From: Methylomonas paludis
GTDB lineage: Bacteria > Pseudomonadota > Gammaproteobacteria > Methylococcales > Methylomonadaceae
Assembly (NCBI RefSeq): GCF_018734325.1
Contig: NZ_CP073754.1
Span: forward strand, 496,001-560,000
Direction: 5' to 3'
Length of the DNA: 64,000 nt
A program made the position numbers and the translations under genes. Of the stretch, positions 25,763 through 36,138 are shown piece by piece (positions within the stretch are counted from its first letter, which is position 1; each line of letters opens with the position of its first letter). The notes beneath the pieces were generated by a model. That model did no database searches, was not told the DNA's origin, and was given only the letters and a program-made list of their open reading frames with translations.

Positions 25763-26224
25763 ATGAAAGAAGACATATTTGATGTATTAATTTATCTTTT
25801 TGAAAATTATCTCGATAGCGACAGTTATCCTGACTCCGATGTCATTGCCAGTGAATTGCTGGAGGCAGGGTTTCAGCAGCCTGATGTCAATAAGGCCTTC
25901 GATTGGTTAGAATCCCTGGCCGAAATGGAAACCATTGCTTCCGGTGTGGCTTCTTCATTCCGAATTTTCAGTGCCCAGGAAGTCGCAGTGTTTGATCTGG
26001 AATGTCGGGATTTTCTGATGTTTCTGGAACACGCCGGGATTTTGTCGCCGGCCAATCGTGAAATTGCCATTGATCGAGCAATGGCGCTTAAGGATGAAAA
26101 CATCACTCTGGAGCGTCTGAAATGGATAGTGTTGATGGTATTGCTAAGTCAGCCCGGCGATAGTGCCGCATTTTCCCGTATGGAAGATATCGTTTACGAT
26201 TTGATCCCGACATCTCTGCATTAA
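25763..26224 (+). CDS. smg: Smg family protein (DUF494)
   Basis: The 153-residue product begins MKEDIFDVLIYLFENYLDSD, the standard Smg opening, and keeps the conserved middle with WLESLAEMETIA. It is encoded between dprA and topA, as in most gammaproteobacteria. The function is unknown; a link to DNA processing is suggested only by position. It is all-helical in appearance, soluble and acidic. Confidence 0.92.
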   Translation: MKEDIFDVLIYLFENYLDSDSYPDSDVIASELLEAGFQQPDVNKAFDWLESLAEMETIASGVASSFRIFSAQEVAVFDLECRDFLMFLEHAGILSPANREIAIDRAMALKDENITLERLKWIVLMVLLSQPGDSAAFSRMEDIVYDLIPTSLH

Positions 26225-26241
26225 GTGTTTGTAAGGACAGC

Positions 26242-28557
26242 ATGAGTAAAAGTTTAGTCATAGTAGAGTCACCCGCAAAATGTAAAACCATTGAAAAATA
26301 CTTGGGAAAGGATTTTCAGGTGCTTGCATCCTATGGACATGTACGTGATCTGATACCCAAAGAAGGCGCCGTTGATCCCAATAACGGCTTTGCCATGAAA
26401 TATCAGGTCATAGACCGCAATCAGCGACATTTGCAGGAAATCGGCAAAGCCATCAAAAATGCCGATATCCTGTATCTGGCCACCGACCCTGATCGCGAAG
26501 GCGAGGCCATTTCCTGGCATGTTTTTGAACATCTGAAAGAAAAGAAATTATTAAAGGATAAGCTGGTGCAGCGCGTGGTGTTTCATGAAATCACCAAAAA
26601 AGCTGTTACCGAAGCCATCGCCAATCCTACCGAACTCTCCATCAATATGATCAATGCCCAGCAAGCACGGCGGGCTTTGGATTATCTGGTGGGTTTCAAT
26701 CTGTCGCCGCTGCTTTGGAAAAAAATCAGACGAGGTCTCTCGGCCGGTCGGGTACAAAGTCCGGCATTGCGGATGATAGTCGAACGGGAAATGGAAATCG
26801 AGGCCTTTAAAACCCGCGAATACTGGACGCACAGCGCCGATGCCGTGGCTCAGGGTTTGCCGTTTAAAGCCAGATTGACTTATTTCGCAGGTGAAAAACT
26901 CAACCAGTTTAGTTTTACCACCGAAGCCCAGGCCACTCAGGTCAAGCAAACCCTGCTGGATGCCGCCGATGGCCGGCTGACGGTTGCCAAAATGGAAAAG
27001 AAACAGCGTAGCCGCAACCCGGCTCCGCCGTTTATTACCTCAACTTTGCAGCAGGAAGCCGCTCGGAAACTTGGCTTTACCACCAAACGCACCATGATGG
27101 TGGCCCAGCAATTGTATGAAGGCATAGATCTGGGCGGCGAAGCTGTGGGCTTAATTTCCTATATGCGTACCGACTCGGTGAATCTGGCCGAAGAGGCCAT
27201 TGCCGATATTCGCGCCTTGATCAGTGAAAAATACGGAGCCAGTCAGGTTCCCAAGCAGCCGCGCGAATACAAGACCAAATCCAAAAATGCCCAGGAAGCT
27301 CATGAAGCCATCCGGCCCACCTCGGTGCAGCGCTTGCCGGAACAGGTAAAAGAGCGGTTGACTATCGAGCAATATAAGCTGTACGACTTAATCTGGAAGC
27401 GGACTGTAGCCTGCCAAATGATTAACGCCACCCTGAATCAACTGGCGGTGGATCTGCATTGCGGCAGTGCTGACAATGTGTTTCGCGCCACTGGTTCCAC
27501 CATCACCAATCCCGGCTTTATGGCGGTGTATCTGGAAGGCAAGGACGACAGCAAAGATGCGGCAGATGATCAGGAAAGCCTGTTGCCGCCGATGGAAGAG
27601 GGCCGGCCTGTAGAACTCAGAGATATTAGCGCCGATCAGCATTTTACCGAGCCGCCGCCGCGTTATAGCGAGGCCAGTCTGGTAAAAGCCCTGGAAGAAC
27701 ACGGCATAGGCCGGCCTTCCACCTATGCCACGATTATTTCCACCTTGCAGAATCGTGAGTATGTCACCATAGACAGCAAGCGCTTTTATCCCACCGATGT
27801 TGGGCGTATCGTTAATAAGTTTTTGACCGAACATTTCACCAAATACGTGGATTACGGTTTTACCGCCAATCTGGAAGATGATCTGGATGCCGTGGCGCGC
27901 GGTGAAAAAGACTGGATACCGCTGATGAACGATTTTTGGCAGCCGTTCACGCATTTAATCAGCGAAAAAGAAAACAGTGTGCAGCGTAGCGACGTTACTC
28001 AGGAAAGTTTGGATGAAAAATGCCCGGAATGCGGTAGCGCCTTATCCATCCGCTTGGGCCGCAATGGTCGTTTTATCGGCTGTACCAATTATCCGACCTG
28101 CTCATACACCCGTAATCTGGGTGAAGATGCCGCTGTTTCTGCCAATCCGGAAGTCGCCGAAGGCCGGTTTTGTCCAAAATGCAGCGCTCCGCTGGTGATT
28201 AAAATCGGGCGTTATGGCAAATTCCTGGGGTGTAGCGCTTATCCGGGGTGTAAGCATATCGAGCCTCTGGAAAAGCCCCAGGATACCGGAGTGGCCTGTC
28301 CGCAATGTAAGCAGGGCAGTATTCTCAAACGCAAGGCCCGGAGCGGCAAAATATTTTATTCCTGCTCCGATTATCCCAAATGCGATTATGCGCTATGGGA
28401 TGCGCCTATCCAGCAAAGCTGCCCGGATTGTAACTGGCCGATTTTGACCTTGAAAACCACTAAACGGCGCGGTACCGAAAAAGTGTGTCCGCAAAAAGAC
28501 TGTAAATACGCCACACCTTATGAGGGCGATCCCGAAGATGTCAATGGCCCGCGTTAA
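26242..28557 (+). CDS. topA: DNA topoisomerase I
   Basis: The 771-residue type IA enzyme relaxes negative supercoils. The Toprim domain begins SLVIVESPAKCKTIEKYLG and has the acidic DPDREGEAI. The catalytic Tyr is Y307 in GLISYMRTDSV. The C-terminal part carries four Cys4 zinc-ribbon-like repeats from about residue 590 (CPECGSAL, CPKCSAPL, CPQCKQG, CPDCNWP). Length is normal for the family, a little shorter than in Escherichia coli. The gene ends 9 bp from the convergent DUF192 gene. Confidence 0.97.
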   Translation: MSKSLVIVESPAKCKTIEKYLGKDFQVLASYGHVRDLIPKEGAVDPNNGFAMKYQVIDRNQRHLQEIGKAIKNADILYLATDPDREGEAISWHVFEHLKEKKLLKDKLVQRVVFHEITKKAVTEAIANPTELSINMINAQQARRALDYLVGFNLSPLLWKKIRRGLSAGRVQSPALRMIVEREMEIEAFKTREYWTHSADAVAQGLPFKARLTYFAGEKLNQFSFTTEAQATQVKQTLLDAADGRLTVAKMEKKQRSRNPAPPFITSTLQQEAARKLGFTTKRTMMVAQQLYEGIDLGGEAVGLISYMRTDSVNLAEEAIADIRALISEKYGASQVPKQPREYKTKSKNAQEAHEAIRPTSVQRLPEQVKERLTIEQYKLYDLIWKRTVACQMINATLNQLAVDLHCGSADNVFRATGSTITNPGFMAVYLEGKDDSKDAADDQESLLPPMEEGRPVELRDISADQHFTEPPPRYSEASLVKALEEHGIGRPSTYATIISTLQNREYVTIDSKRFYPTDVGRIVNKFLTEHFTKYVDYGFTANLEDDLDAVARGEKDWIPLMNDFWQPFTHLISEKENSVQRSDVTQESLDEKCPECGSALSIRLGRNGRFIGCTNYPTCSYTRNLGEDAAVSANPEVAEGRFCPKCSAPLVIKIGRYGKFLGCSAYPGCKHIEPLEKPQDTGVACPQCKQGSILKRKARSGKIFYSCSDYPKCDYALWDAPIQQSCPDCNWPILTLKTTKRRGTEKVCPQKDCKYATPYEGDPEDVNGPR

Positions 28558-28565
28558 GCGGCCTA

Positions 28566-29021
28566 TCAGCGTTTCGGCAGGCTTAAGTACTCACCGGTTT
28601 TTAGCTGATGCTGCTTGATAAAGCCGCCCGGCAGCTCCAACATGTATTGGGCAGGCAGTGCTGAGCGGTAAATGGGGCAGGGTGAATGGCGGCAGGGCGG
28701 CAAATTGTCCAACAGGGATACTATGTGTTGCTTGCCGTCTAAAAACACTACGTCCAGGGTTAACAGCGTGTTTTTCATCCAGACTTCCAGTACAGCAGGC
28801 TGAGCATAAACAAACAACATTCCGGTGTTGGTGGGCAAATCGGTTCGGTACATCAAACCCTGTTCGCGTTCCGCTTTAGTGGCGGCAATTTCCACTTTGA
28901 TATCAATTTGCCGTTCTGGAAAGCTGACTGGATAGTAAATATTAGTGTTGGCTTGAGTTGGCAAACAACAGGACATTAGCGTCATCAACAGCAAAAAAGG
29001 GCTGATTTCTAGAGTATTCAT
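28566..29021 (-). CDS. DUF192 family exported protein
   Basis: The 151-residue protein has a signal peptide (ISPFLLLMTLMSCCLPTQA) that may be processed as a lipoprotein at the Cys. The DUF192 domain follows: TKAEREQGLMYRTDLPTNTG, LFVYAQPAVLEVWMKNTLL, and PGGFIKQHQLKTGE at the end. It also has two extra Cys in PPCRHSPCP that may form a disulfide. The role of DUF192 is unknown. The internal ATG is chosen because it begins the signal peptide properly; an in-frame ATG at 29063 adds 14 unlikely residues. Confidence 0.85.
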   Translation of the reverse strand: MNTLEISPFLLLMTLMSCCLPTQANTNIYYPVSFPERQIDIKVEIAATKAEREQGLMYRTDLPTNTGMLFVYAQPAVLEVWMKNTLLTLDVVFLDGKQHIVSLLDNLPPCRHSPCPIYRSALPAQYMLELPGGFIKQHQLKTGEYLSLPKR

Positions 29022-29086
29022 ACAGAGTCGGATAAAATTGCAGGTTGTGTTTAAAAAACGCACTGATTATAATGCCATGCTATTTT

Positions 29087-29170
<84 letters not shown>

Positions 29171-29274
29171 TCCCCTTTTGTTAAGTTAACGATACCGCGT
29201 TAATTCTCCGAATTGATAAGTTGTGCGCAGGTCTCCGCAACAGTATCCCTTTATATATTTTTTGAGGTAAAACA

Positions 29275-30582
29275 ATGCAAGTTTCTGTCGAGAAGACATC
29301 AGAATTAAACCGCAAAATGACTGTGAGCATTCCGCATACAGTATTTGAGGCAAAAATAGAAACTCGCCTTAAAACTCTGGCCAAGGAAGTCAAAATAGAT
29401 GGATTCCGTCCGGGAAAAGCGCCGAGCCATGTTGTGAAAAGACTTTATGGTGAAAGGGTGTTGGGTGAAGTTACCGGTGATTTGATTCAAACTACTTATT
29501 TTGAAGCCTTGCAACAGCAAGAGCTGGTGCCGGCTGGACAGCCGCATATTCATCCGTCCGAAGTGGAGACAGGTTTTGAATATATTGCCGAATTCGAAGT
29601 CTATCCGGAAATTGCTTTGGACGGCATTACTCAGTTGACCGTTACCCGGCCTTTGGCAGAAGTGACTGAAGCCGATGTCGACAATATGATCCTGAAACTG
29701 CGCCAGCAGAAAAAAACCTGGCAGTCGGTCGAGCGCGCTTCTGAAGCCGGTGATCAGATTACCATTAATTTTACCGGTGTTGCAGAAGGCGAAAACTTTA
29801 CCAATGGCAAAGCCGAAAACTTTAAAGTTGAAATCGGTGCCAGTCAGATGATACCCGGTTTTGAAGACCAATTACTGGGTTTGGCAGCGGGTGGTGTCAA
29901 AACCTTTAGCTTGGCATTCCCGGAAAATTACAACAATCAGCAATTAGCCGGTAAGACTGCCGAGTTTGAAGTGGAAGTATTGAGTGTGGAAGCGCCGATA
30001 TTGCCGGAAGTCGATGCTGAGTTTATTAAAGCCTACGGTGTTGAAGAAGCCGACATTAACTCATTTCGTGCCGATGTCAGAAATAATATGGAAAGAGAGC
30101 TGGTACAAGGCCTGAAAAGCCGGCTGAAAAACTCAGTTCTCGACACCTTGTATGACAGTGTCAGCGTCACTCTGCCCAATGTGCTGGTGGACCAGGAATT
30201 GCAAAATGTATTGAAACCTTATGCAGAGCGTGCCAAGCAACTGAAACTGAAGCTGGAAGATTTACAGCTGCCGGTAGAAGCGTTTGAAAACCAGGCCAGA
30301 CGCCGGGTGGCACTGGGCCTGATTTTAGGTGAAATCATCCGCAAAAACGAAATCACCATTGATGCCGGCAAAGTACGTTCTGTGATTGAAGATATGGCAA
30401 AAAGCTATGAAAAGCCGGAAGACGTCGTTAACTGGTATTATGCCGACAAAGAACGTTTGAATGATGTCCAGCAAATGGTGCTGGAAGATCAAGCCGTTGA
30501 CTGGATAGTAGGTCAGTCTAACATTGGCGAAGTAACGCTAAGTTTTAGTGAAGTAATGGAAAAACAGCAAATAGAGGCCTAA
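29275..30582 (+). CDS. tig: Trigger factor
   Basis: The 435-residue ribosome-bound chaperone and peptidyl-prolyl isomerase has the ribosome-docking signature GFRPGKAP at about residues 44-51. The FKBP-like domain spans about 150-240 (GDQITINFTGVAEGENFTNG, MIPGFEDQLLG), and the helical C-terminal arms follow. TGAGGT lies before the ATG. It begins the tig-clpP-clpX-lon order typical of proteobacteria, 6 bp before clpP. It folds nascent chains leaving the ribosome. Confidence 0.97.
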   Translation: MQVSVEKTSELNRKMTVSIPHTVFEAKIETRLKTLAKEVKIDGFRPGKAPSHVVKRLYGERVLGEVTGDLIQTTYFEALQQQELVPAGQPHIHPSEVETGFEYIAEFEVYPEIALDGITQLTVTRPLAEVTEADVDNMILKLRQQKKTWQSVERASEAGDQITINFTGVAEGENFTNGKAENFKVEIGASQMIPGFEDQLLGLAAGGVKTFSLAFPENYNNQQLAGKTAEFEVEVLSVEAPILPEVDAEFIKAYGVEEADINSFRADVRNNMERELVQGLKSRLKNSVLDTLYDSVSVTLPNVLVDQELQNVLKPYAERAKQLKLKLEDLQLPVEAFENQARRRVALGLILGEIIRKNEITIDAGKVRSVIEDMAKSYEKPEDVVNWYYADKERLNDVQQMVLEDQAVDWIVGQSNIGEVTLSFSEVMEKQQIEA

Positions 30583-30588
30583 TAGACT

Positions 30589-31224
30589 ATGTATGTACAA
30601 AATACCATGCCAGAATTGATAACACCTTCCGCTGCCGGCGGCTTGGTGCCTATTGTTGTTGAACAAACCGCACGCGGCGAACGTTCCTACGATATTTATT
30701 CAAGGTTATTGAAAGAACGGGTCATCTTCCTGGTTGGTAAAGTTGAAGATTACATGGCTAATCTGGTCGTGGCGCAATTATTGTTTTTGGAATCGGAAAA
30801 TCCCGATAAAGACATTCATTTGTATATCAACTCGCCGGGTGGCTCAGTGACCTCAGGCATGGCTATTTACGACACCATGCAATTCATTAAACCGGATGTC
30901 AGTACCATGTGTATCGGTCAGGCTGCCAGTATGGGTGCCTTGCTGTTGGCAGGCGGTGCTAACGGCAAGCGTTATTGTCTGCCGCATTCGCGGGTCATGA
31001 TCCATCAGCCGTTGGGCGGTTTTCAGGGCCAGGCATCCGATATTGATATTCATGCCCGGGAAATTTTGCTGATTAGAGATAAGCTGAATGCGATTCTGGC
31101 ACACCATACCGGTCAGTCGCTGGAAAGAGTGCAGCAGGATACCGATCGTGATAATTTTTTAAGCGCCGATCAGGCGGTTGATTACGGCTTGATTGACAAG
31201 GTACTCAGTAGTCGCGCTGTGTAA
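30589..31224 (+). CDS. clpP: ATP-dependent Clp protease proteolytic subunit
   Basis: The 211-residue serine protease has the catalytic Ser in [14 protein letters not shown] and the His in [14 protein letters not shown]; the Asp lies near the C-terminus. The oligomerisation region IYINSPGG-type text reads [18 protein letters not shown]. It starts 6 bp after tig and forms the barrel that works with ClpX, encoded 127 bp downstream. Confidence 0.97.
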   Translation: MYVQNTMPELITPSAAGGLVPIVVEQTARGERSYDIYSRLLKERVIFLVGKVEDYMANLVVAQLLFLESENPDKDIHLYINSPGGSVTSGMAIYDTMQFIKPDVSTMCIGQAASMGALLLAGGANGKRYCLPHSRVMIHQPLGGFQGQASDIDIHAREILLIRDKLNAILAHHTGQSLERVQQDTDRDNFLSADQAVDYGLIDKVLSSRAV

Positions 31225-31351
31225 AAATTAGTGCTGTAACATTTAGACGCGATATATTTGGCTGGGCTATTCATCGGCTTGGAAAATTTGATTTTTGCAG
31301 ATATGCTTGGCATAACGGCAAGCATAGTCTGCAACGGTGTTGAGGGTTTTC

Positions 31352-32629
31352 ATGAGTAAAGATAAAAAAGGCAAGGACGACGAGAAACTGCTGTACTGCT
31401 CATTTTGCGGTAAAAGCCAGAACGAAGTACGTAAATTAATTGCCGGTCCTTCGGTTTATGTTTGCGATGAATGTGTGGAACTGTGTAATGACATCATCAA
31501 AGATGAGTTGCAGGAAGAAGTCAGCGGCGCCGCTGCCGGGGCTTTGCCTAAGCCCAAAGAAATCAAGTTGGAGCTTGATAACTATGTCATAGGGCAGGAA
31601 AACGCCAAAAAAATTCTGGCTGTTGCGGTGTATAACCATTACAAACGCTTACGCAGCAATACCAAAAAACAGGGTATTGAGCTGGCCAAAAGCAATATTT
31701 TGCTGATAGGCCCTACCGGTTCAGGAAAAACCCTGTTGGCGGAAACCCTGGCGCGTTTGCTGGATGTGCCGTTTACCATTGCTGATGCCACTACCCTCAC
31801 CGAAGCTGGTTATGTCGGTGAAGATGTGGAAAACATCATTTTAAAAATTCTGCAAAAATGCGATTACGATGTCGAAAAAGCCGAAACCGGCATTGTTTAC
31901 ATCGATGAAATCGACAAGATTACCCGCAAATCCGATAATCCGTCCATTACCCGTGACGTGTCCGGTGAAGGCGTGCAGCAGGCTTTGCTGAAACTGATCG
32001 AAGGCACCGTTGCTTCAGTACCGCCGCAGGGTGGGCGTAAACATCCTCAGCAGGACTTTTTGCAGGTTAATACAGCCAATATCCTGTTTATTGTTGGTGG
32101 TGCTTTTGCCGGCCTGGATAAAATTATCAAAAGCCGCACCGAAAAAGGCGGTATAGGTTTTTCTGCCGAGTTAAAAGTGCAGGATGACAAGCGTAATGTG
32201 GGTGAGCTGTTTGCCGATGTGCGCTCTGAAGATTTAATTAAATACGGTTTGATTCCTGAATTTGTCGGCCGCTTGCCGGTAGTGGCTACTCTGGAAGAAC
32301 TTGACGAACAGGCTTTAATTCAGATCCTCACCCAACCTAAAAACGCGCTGCTCAAACAATACCAGCATCTGTTTGAAATGGAAGGTGCAGAACTGGAGTT
32401 TCGCGACGACTCACTGGCAGCGATTGCCAAAAAATCAATGGTCAGAAAAACCGGCGCCCGCGGTTTGCGTACCATAGTCGAAAACGTACTGCTGGATACC
32501 ATGTATGAATTGCCCTCAAGTGATAATATTACCAAGGTAGTGATTGATGCTGGTGTCATCCAGGGTGAGTCTGAACCTATCCTGGTTTACGGTGTCGAAC
32601 CGGCCAAACGTGCGGCTAAGGATGGCTAA
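31352..32629 (+). CDS. clpX: ATP-dependent Clp protease ATP-binding subunit ClpX
   Basis: The 425-residue AAA+ unfoldase feeds substrates to ClpP. It has the N-terminal zinc-binding domain ([11 protein letters not shown] and CDECVELC), Walker A GPTGSGKT, Walker B in [10 protein letters not shown] and the IGF-type ClpP loop region ([10 protein letters not shown]). I chose the ATG giving [10 protein letters not shown]; an in-frame TTG five codons earlier is less likely, because GAGGG lies suitably before the ATG. A strong terminator follows the gene. Confidence 0.97.
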   Translation: MSKDKKGKDDEKLLYCSFCGKSQNEVRKLIAGPSVYVCDECVELCNDIIKDELQEEVSGAAAGALPKPKEIKLELDNYVIGQENAKKILAVAVYNHYKRLRSNTKKQGIELAKSNILLIGPTGSGKTLLAETLARLLDVPFTIADATTLTEAGYVGEDVENIILKILQKCDYDVEKAETGIVYIDEIDKITRKSDNPSITRDVSGEGVQQALLKLIEGTVASVPPQGGRKHPQQDFLQVNTANILFIVGGAFAGLDKIIKSRTEKGGIGFSAELKVQDDKRNVGELFADVRSEDLIKYGLIPEFVGRLPVVATLEELDEQALIQILTQPKNALLKQYQHLFEMEGAELEFRDDSLAAIAKKSMVRKTGARGLRTIVENVLLDTMYELPSSDNITKVVIDAGVIQGESEPILVYGVEPAKRAAKDG

Positions 32630-32969
32630 TCAGTCTAAAAATATCATGATTCTAGTTAAACCCACTTGGTTCAGGCTGGAAACTGACGCAATTTAGAAAT
32701 AATCTGTTTAGTATTGGATACAAAAAAAGCCGCTGTCTAGCGGCTTTTTTTGTGGCGGCAGCTTGTAAAACTTGATACAGTCCCAATATAGGAATTTAAA
32801 CACCCGCCTAGGCCAGTAAAGCTTAGGTTCCGTTAAGCCGACCTTGTCTGACCTTGTTCTAGTCGGTTGCTAATGCTTAAGCAAGCTTGCTGAGTTAGAA
32901 ATAGTTTATCAAGGCCTTTAATTTAAGCGCTACATCCAAGTTTACTTCCTGCCGTAGGAAACAATTAAA
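32630..32969. other. clpX-lon intergenic region
   Basis: About 340 bp. It holds the clpX terminator at 32722-32751 and then about 220 bp that should hold the lon promoter. I could not make out a convincing heat-shock promoter there. TAGGAAAC lies just before the lon ATG. Confidence 0.5.
32722..32751 (+). terminator. Rho-independent terminator after clpX
   Basis: AAAAAAAGCCGCT and AGCGGCTTTTTTT pair across a four-base loop (GTCT), with seven T at the end. It separates clpX from lon. Confidence 0.88.
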
Positions 32970-35375
32970 ATGACTCATAATAAAGACGATTTAATCCCGG
33001 TGTTACCGTTGCGCGACGTAGTCGTTTATCCGCATATGGTGATCCCCTTGTTCGTTGGGCGTGGCATGTCTATTGAGGCGCTGGATGCTGCCGTCAGGTT
33101 GGACACCCAGGTATTGCTGGTAGCGCAAAAACAGGCCAATGTCGATGAGCCCGGTATCGAGGATTTATATAAAATCGGTACGCTGGCCAATATTCTGCAA
33201 TTGCTGAAACTGCCGGACGGTACTGTGAAAGTATTGGTGGAAGGCAGTAAACGCTGCTCTATCATCCAATATCAGGACGTCGATGGTTACTGTGCGGCAA
33301 CCGTTCTGGAATTGAGCGACGAAATCAATATTTCCGAACAGGAAATGGAAGTGCTGCAACGTACTGCGGTCAATTCATTTGATCAGTATGTGAAATTGAA
33401 CAATAAAATTCCTCCGGAAGTCCTGAATGCACTGAGCGGCATTGATGACCCAGGTCGTCTGGCCGATACCATGGCTGCCCATATGGCGCTGAAGGTGGAA
33501 GAAAAGCAGGCCATGTTGGAACTGCTGGATGTGTCTAAGCGTCTGGAAAACTTAATGACGCTGATGGAAGGCGAAGTCGATATTCTGGAAATGGAAAAAA
33601 AGATTCGTGGCCGCGTTAAAAAACAGATGGAGAAAAATCAGCGCGAATACTATCTGAATGAGCAAATGAAAGCCATTCAGAAAGAATTGGGCGAAATGGA
33701 TGAAGCCAGCAACGAAGTTGACGAACTGGAAAAGAAAATTGCCGCTGCCGGTATGTCCGCCGAAGCCAAAACTAAAGCCACGGCTGAACTGAATAAATTG
33801 AAAATGATGTCACCCATGTCGGCAGAAGCGACTGTGGTGCGTAATTATATTGATTGGATGGTCAATGTACCCTGGAAAAAGAAAACCAAGGTGCGTCACG
33901 ATCTAAAGCTGGCCGAACAGGTTCTGGATACCGAACACTATGGCCTGGAAAAGGTCAAAGAACGGATTCTCGAATATCTTGCCGTGCAGCAACGGGTTAA
34001 ACAATTGAAAGGGCCTATCCTGTGTCTGGTTGGGCCGCCAGGGGTTGGTAAAACCTCCTTGGGCCAATCCATAGCCCGTGCCACCAATCGCAAATTTGTG
34101 CGAATGGCTTTGGGTGGGGTTAGGGATGAGGCCGAGATCAGAGGTCATAGACGCACATACATTGGCTCTATGCCGGGCAAAATCCTGCAAAATCTGGCTA
34201 AGATCAAAACCCGCAATCCTATGTTCTTGTTGGACGAAATAGATAAAATGGCTGCTGATTTTCGTGGCGATCCAGCTTCTGCATTGCTAGAAGTGTTGGA
34301 TCCTGAGCAAAATCATACTTTTGCCGATCATTATCTGGAAGTGGATTTTGATTTGTCGGATGTCATGTTTGTGGCGACCGCCAACACCTTGAATATTCCG
34401 CCGGCCTTGATGGATCGGATGGAAGTAATACGTTTGTCCGGTTATACCGAAGACGAAAAAATCAATATAGCCATGCGTTTTCTGATACCAAAACAGATAA
34501 AAAACAATGGCTTGACTGCAGCGGAAATCAGTATTTCCGAGTCGGCGATTAAAGATATAGTCAGATATTACACCCGCGAAGCCGGAGTCAGATCCTTGGA
34601 GCGGGAAATTTCAAAAATCTGCCGCAAGGTGGTGAAAAGTCTGCTTTTGAAAACCAAGAAAACCAAGGTGGTCGTTTCAGAAAAGACCCTGGAAAAATAT
34701 CTGGGTGTGCGCCGTTTCAGTTACGGTATCGCCGAAGATAAAGATCAGATCGGTCAGGTTACCGGTTTGGCCTGGACAGAAGTCGGCGGAGAATTACTGA
34801 CCATAGAAACCGCAGTGATGCCGGGTAAAGGTAAACAGTTGGCGACCGGTAAACTCGGTGAAGTGATGAAGGAATCCATAGAAGCCGCTGTCACCGTAGT
34901 CAGAAGCCGGGCCGATATTTTGGGTATCAACAGCGAAGTATTCCAGAAAAACGATATCCATATCCACGTTCCGGAAGGTGCAACCCCCAAGGATGGCCCA
35001 AGCGCCGGTATCGGTATGTGCACCGCTATTATTTCGGCACTGACCAAAATTCCGGTACGGGCCGATGTGGCCATGACCGGTGAAATTACCCTGCGCGGGG
35101 AAGTATTGCCTATAGGCGGTTTAAAAGAAAAACTGCTGGCAGCACATCGGGGTGGTATTACCACAGTAGTGATACCCGCTGAAAATGCCAAAGATCTAAT
35201 TGAAATACCCGATAATATTAAACAGAATCTAACCATCAAATGTGTGCGTTGGATAGATGAAGTTTTGGAGATTGCACTGCAATATTTGCCTGTGCCTATT
35301 GAGGTGGTGGCAGATATTAATGAAGCCGGGGTAGCAAAAACTGAGAAAAAACAGTCCACTTTGATTGCGCATTAA
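32970..35375 (+). CDS. lon: Lon protease
   Basis: The 801-residue AAA+ serine protease degrades misfolded and regulatory proteins. It has the N-terminal LON substrate domain (about 1-200), Walker A GPPGVGKT and Walker B in [10 protein letters not shown]. The C-terminal proteolytic domain has the Ser-Lys dyad: Ser in [10 protein letters not shown] and Lys in the following helix block near [10 protein letters not shown]. Length is normal for LonA. It lies downstream of clpX behind a terminator, so it has its own promoter. Confidence 0.97.
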   Translation: MTHNKDDLIPVLPLRDVVVYPHMVIPLFVGRGMSIEALDAAVRLDTQVLLVAQKQANVDEPGIEDLYKIGTLANILQLLKLPDGTVKVLVEGSKRCSIIQYQDVDGYCAATVLELSDEINISEQEMEVLQRTAVNSFDQYVKLNNKIPPEVLNALSGIDDPGRLADTMAAHMALKVEEKQAMLELLDVSKRLENLMTLMEGEVDILEMEKKIRGRVKKQMEKNQREYYLNEQMKAIQKELGEMDEASNEVDELEKKIAAAGMSAEAKTKATAELNKLKMMSPMSAEATVVRNYIDWMVNVPWKKKTKVRHDLKLAEQVLDTEHYGLEKVKERILEYLAVQQRVKQLKGPILCLVGPPGVGKTSLGQSIARATNRKFVRMALGGVRDEAEIRGHRRTYIGSMPGKILQNLAKIKTRNPMFLLDEIDKMAADFRGDPASALLEVLDPEQNHTFADHYLEVDFDLSDVMFVATANTLNIPPALMDRMEVIRLSGYTEDEKINIAMRFLIPKQIKNNGLTAAEISISESAIKDIVRYYTREAGVRSLEREISKICRKVVKSLLLKTKKTKVVVSEKTLEKYLGVRRFSYGIAEDKDQIGQVTGLAWTEVGGELLTIETAVMPGKGKQLATGKLGEVMKESIEAAVTVVRSRADILGINSEVFQKNDIHIHVPEGATPKDGPSAGIGMCTAIISALTKIPVRADVAMTGEITLRGEVLPIGGLKEKLLAAHRGGITTVVIPAENAKDLIEIPDNIKQNLTIKCVRWIDEVLEIALQYLPVPIEVVADINEAGVAKTEKKQSTLIAH

Positions 35376-35441
35376 TAGTTTCCGCCCTGGCTGATTTGGA
35401 TGCAAACCTTATGGTTTGTGGTCTGCCGCGATTTATTACGC

Positions 35442-35471
35442 TTGACACAGGTAGTTAGCGGTTGTTATAAA
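35442..35471 (+). promoter_or_regulatory. Strong sigma-70 promoter for hupB
   Basis: TTGACA at 35442-35447 and TATAAA at 35466-35471 are separated by 18 bp. The transcript would have a leader of about 115 bases before hupB. A 6-bp stem CAAACC/GGTTTG at 35403-35418 lies just upstream. Confidence 0.65.
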
Positions 35472-35593
35472 TATTCGCTCTTTGCACTGTCGAGAGGCCT
35501 GTAAATCGGATTGTTGGCAAGCCGGTTTGTGGCGTCAATATAACCGCTTGATTGTTAAGCAAAATTAATACAACAACATCCTAAGGGGAAAAA

Positions 35594-35866
35594 ATGAATA
35601 AATCGGAACTTATTGATGCAATTGCTGGCGCGTCACAACTGACCAAAGCTGATGCTGGTCGCGCTCTGGATGGATTTCTTAAATCTGTAGAAAACGCGCT
35701 TAAAGCAGGTGATTCTGTTGTGCTGGTTGGCTTTGGCACTTTCGAAGTTAAAGAGAGAGCTGAGCGTAAAGGCCGCAATCCACAAACTGGTGAAGAAATT
35801 ACTATCAAGGCAGCAAAAATTCCTTCATTTAAAGCTGGTAAATCTTTAAAAGATGCTGTAAACTAG
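35594..35866 (+). CDS. hupB: DNA-binding protein HU
   Basis: The 90-residue protein is a typical [22 protein letters not shown] start, the conserved [20 protein letters not shown] arm and the end [14 protein letters not shown] dimers bend and compact DNA. AAGGGGAAA precedes the ATG. It lies in the lon-hupB-ppiD order, interrupted here by two tRNA genes. Its product should be abundant, in keeping with the strong upstream promoter. Confidence 0.97.
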   Translation: MNKSELIDAIAGASQLTKADAGRALDGFLKSVENALKAGDSVVLVGFGTFEVKERAERKGRNPQTGEEITIKAAKIPSFKAGKSLKDAVN

Positions 35867-35879
35867 TCGCTCTTTAGTC

Positions 35880-35955
35880 GGGTGCTTAGCTCAGCTGGGA
35901 GAGCATCGCCCTTACAAGGCGAGGGTCGGGGGTTCGAACCCCTCAGCACCCACCA
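35880..35955 (+). tRNA. tRNA-Val (anticodon TAC)
   Basis: The acceptor stem GGGTGCT pairs with AGCACCC. The anticodon loop CTTACAA gives TAC, the T-loop is GGTTCGAACC, and CCA is encoded. It begins 13 bp after hupB. Confidence 0.97.
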
Positions 35956-35961
35956 GACTTA

Positions 35962-36038
35962 GGAGCGGTAGTTCAGTTGGTTAGAATACCGGCCTGTCAC
36001 GCCGGGGGTCGCGGGTTCGAGCCCCGTCCGCTCCGCCA
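35962..36038 (+). tRNA. tRNA-Asp (anticodon GTC)
   Basis: The acceptor stem GGAGCGG pairs with CCGCTCC. The anticodon loop CTGTCAC gives GTC, discriminator G is followed by CCA, and the T-loop is GGTTCGAGCC. It starts 6 bp after tRNA-Val, so the two are cotranscribed. Confidence 0.97.
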
Positions 36039-36044
36039 AAACAG

Positions 36045-36078
36045 AAACCTCGGGCCGTATGGTTCGAGGTTTTTTTTT
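36045..36078 (+). terminator. Rho-independent terminator after the tRNA pair
   Basis: AAACCTCG pairs with CGAGGTTT across a 12-base loop, and a long T-run follows. It ends the tRNA-Val/tRNA-Asp transcript, leaving ppiD on its own promoter. Confidence 0.85.
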
Positions 36079-36138
36079 GTTCGCTATTTTTTACTGCCTG
36101 ATATTAATCAGGTTAAAAACTGTTTAAGGACACGGTTT

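Noticed and set aside
32760-32969. Heat-shock promoter of lon
   Set aside because: CTTGATA and CCCAATATA occur near 32768-32785 but only four bases apart, far too close for a sigma-32 promoter.
35977-36138. Upstream extension of the ppiD reading frame by 54 codons
   Set aside because: It runs through the tRNA-Asp gene and its terminator; the ATG at 36139 fits PpiD relatives.
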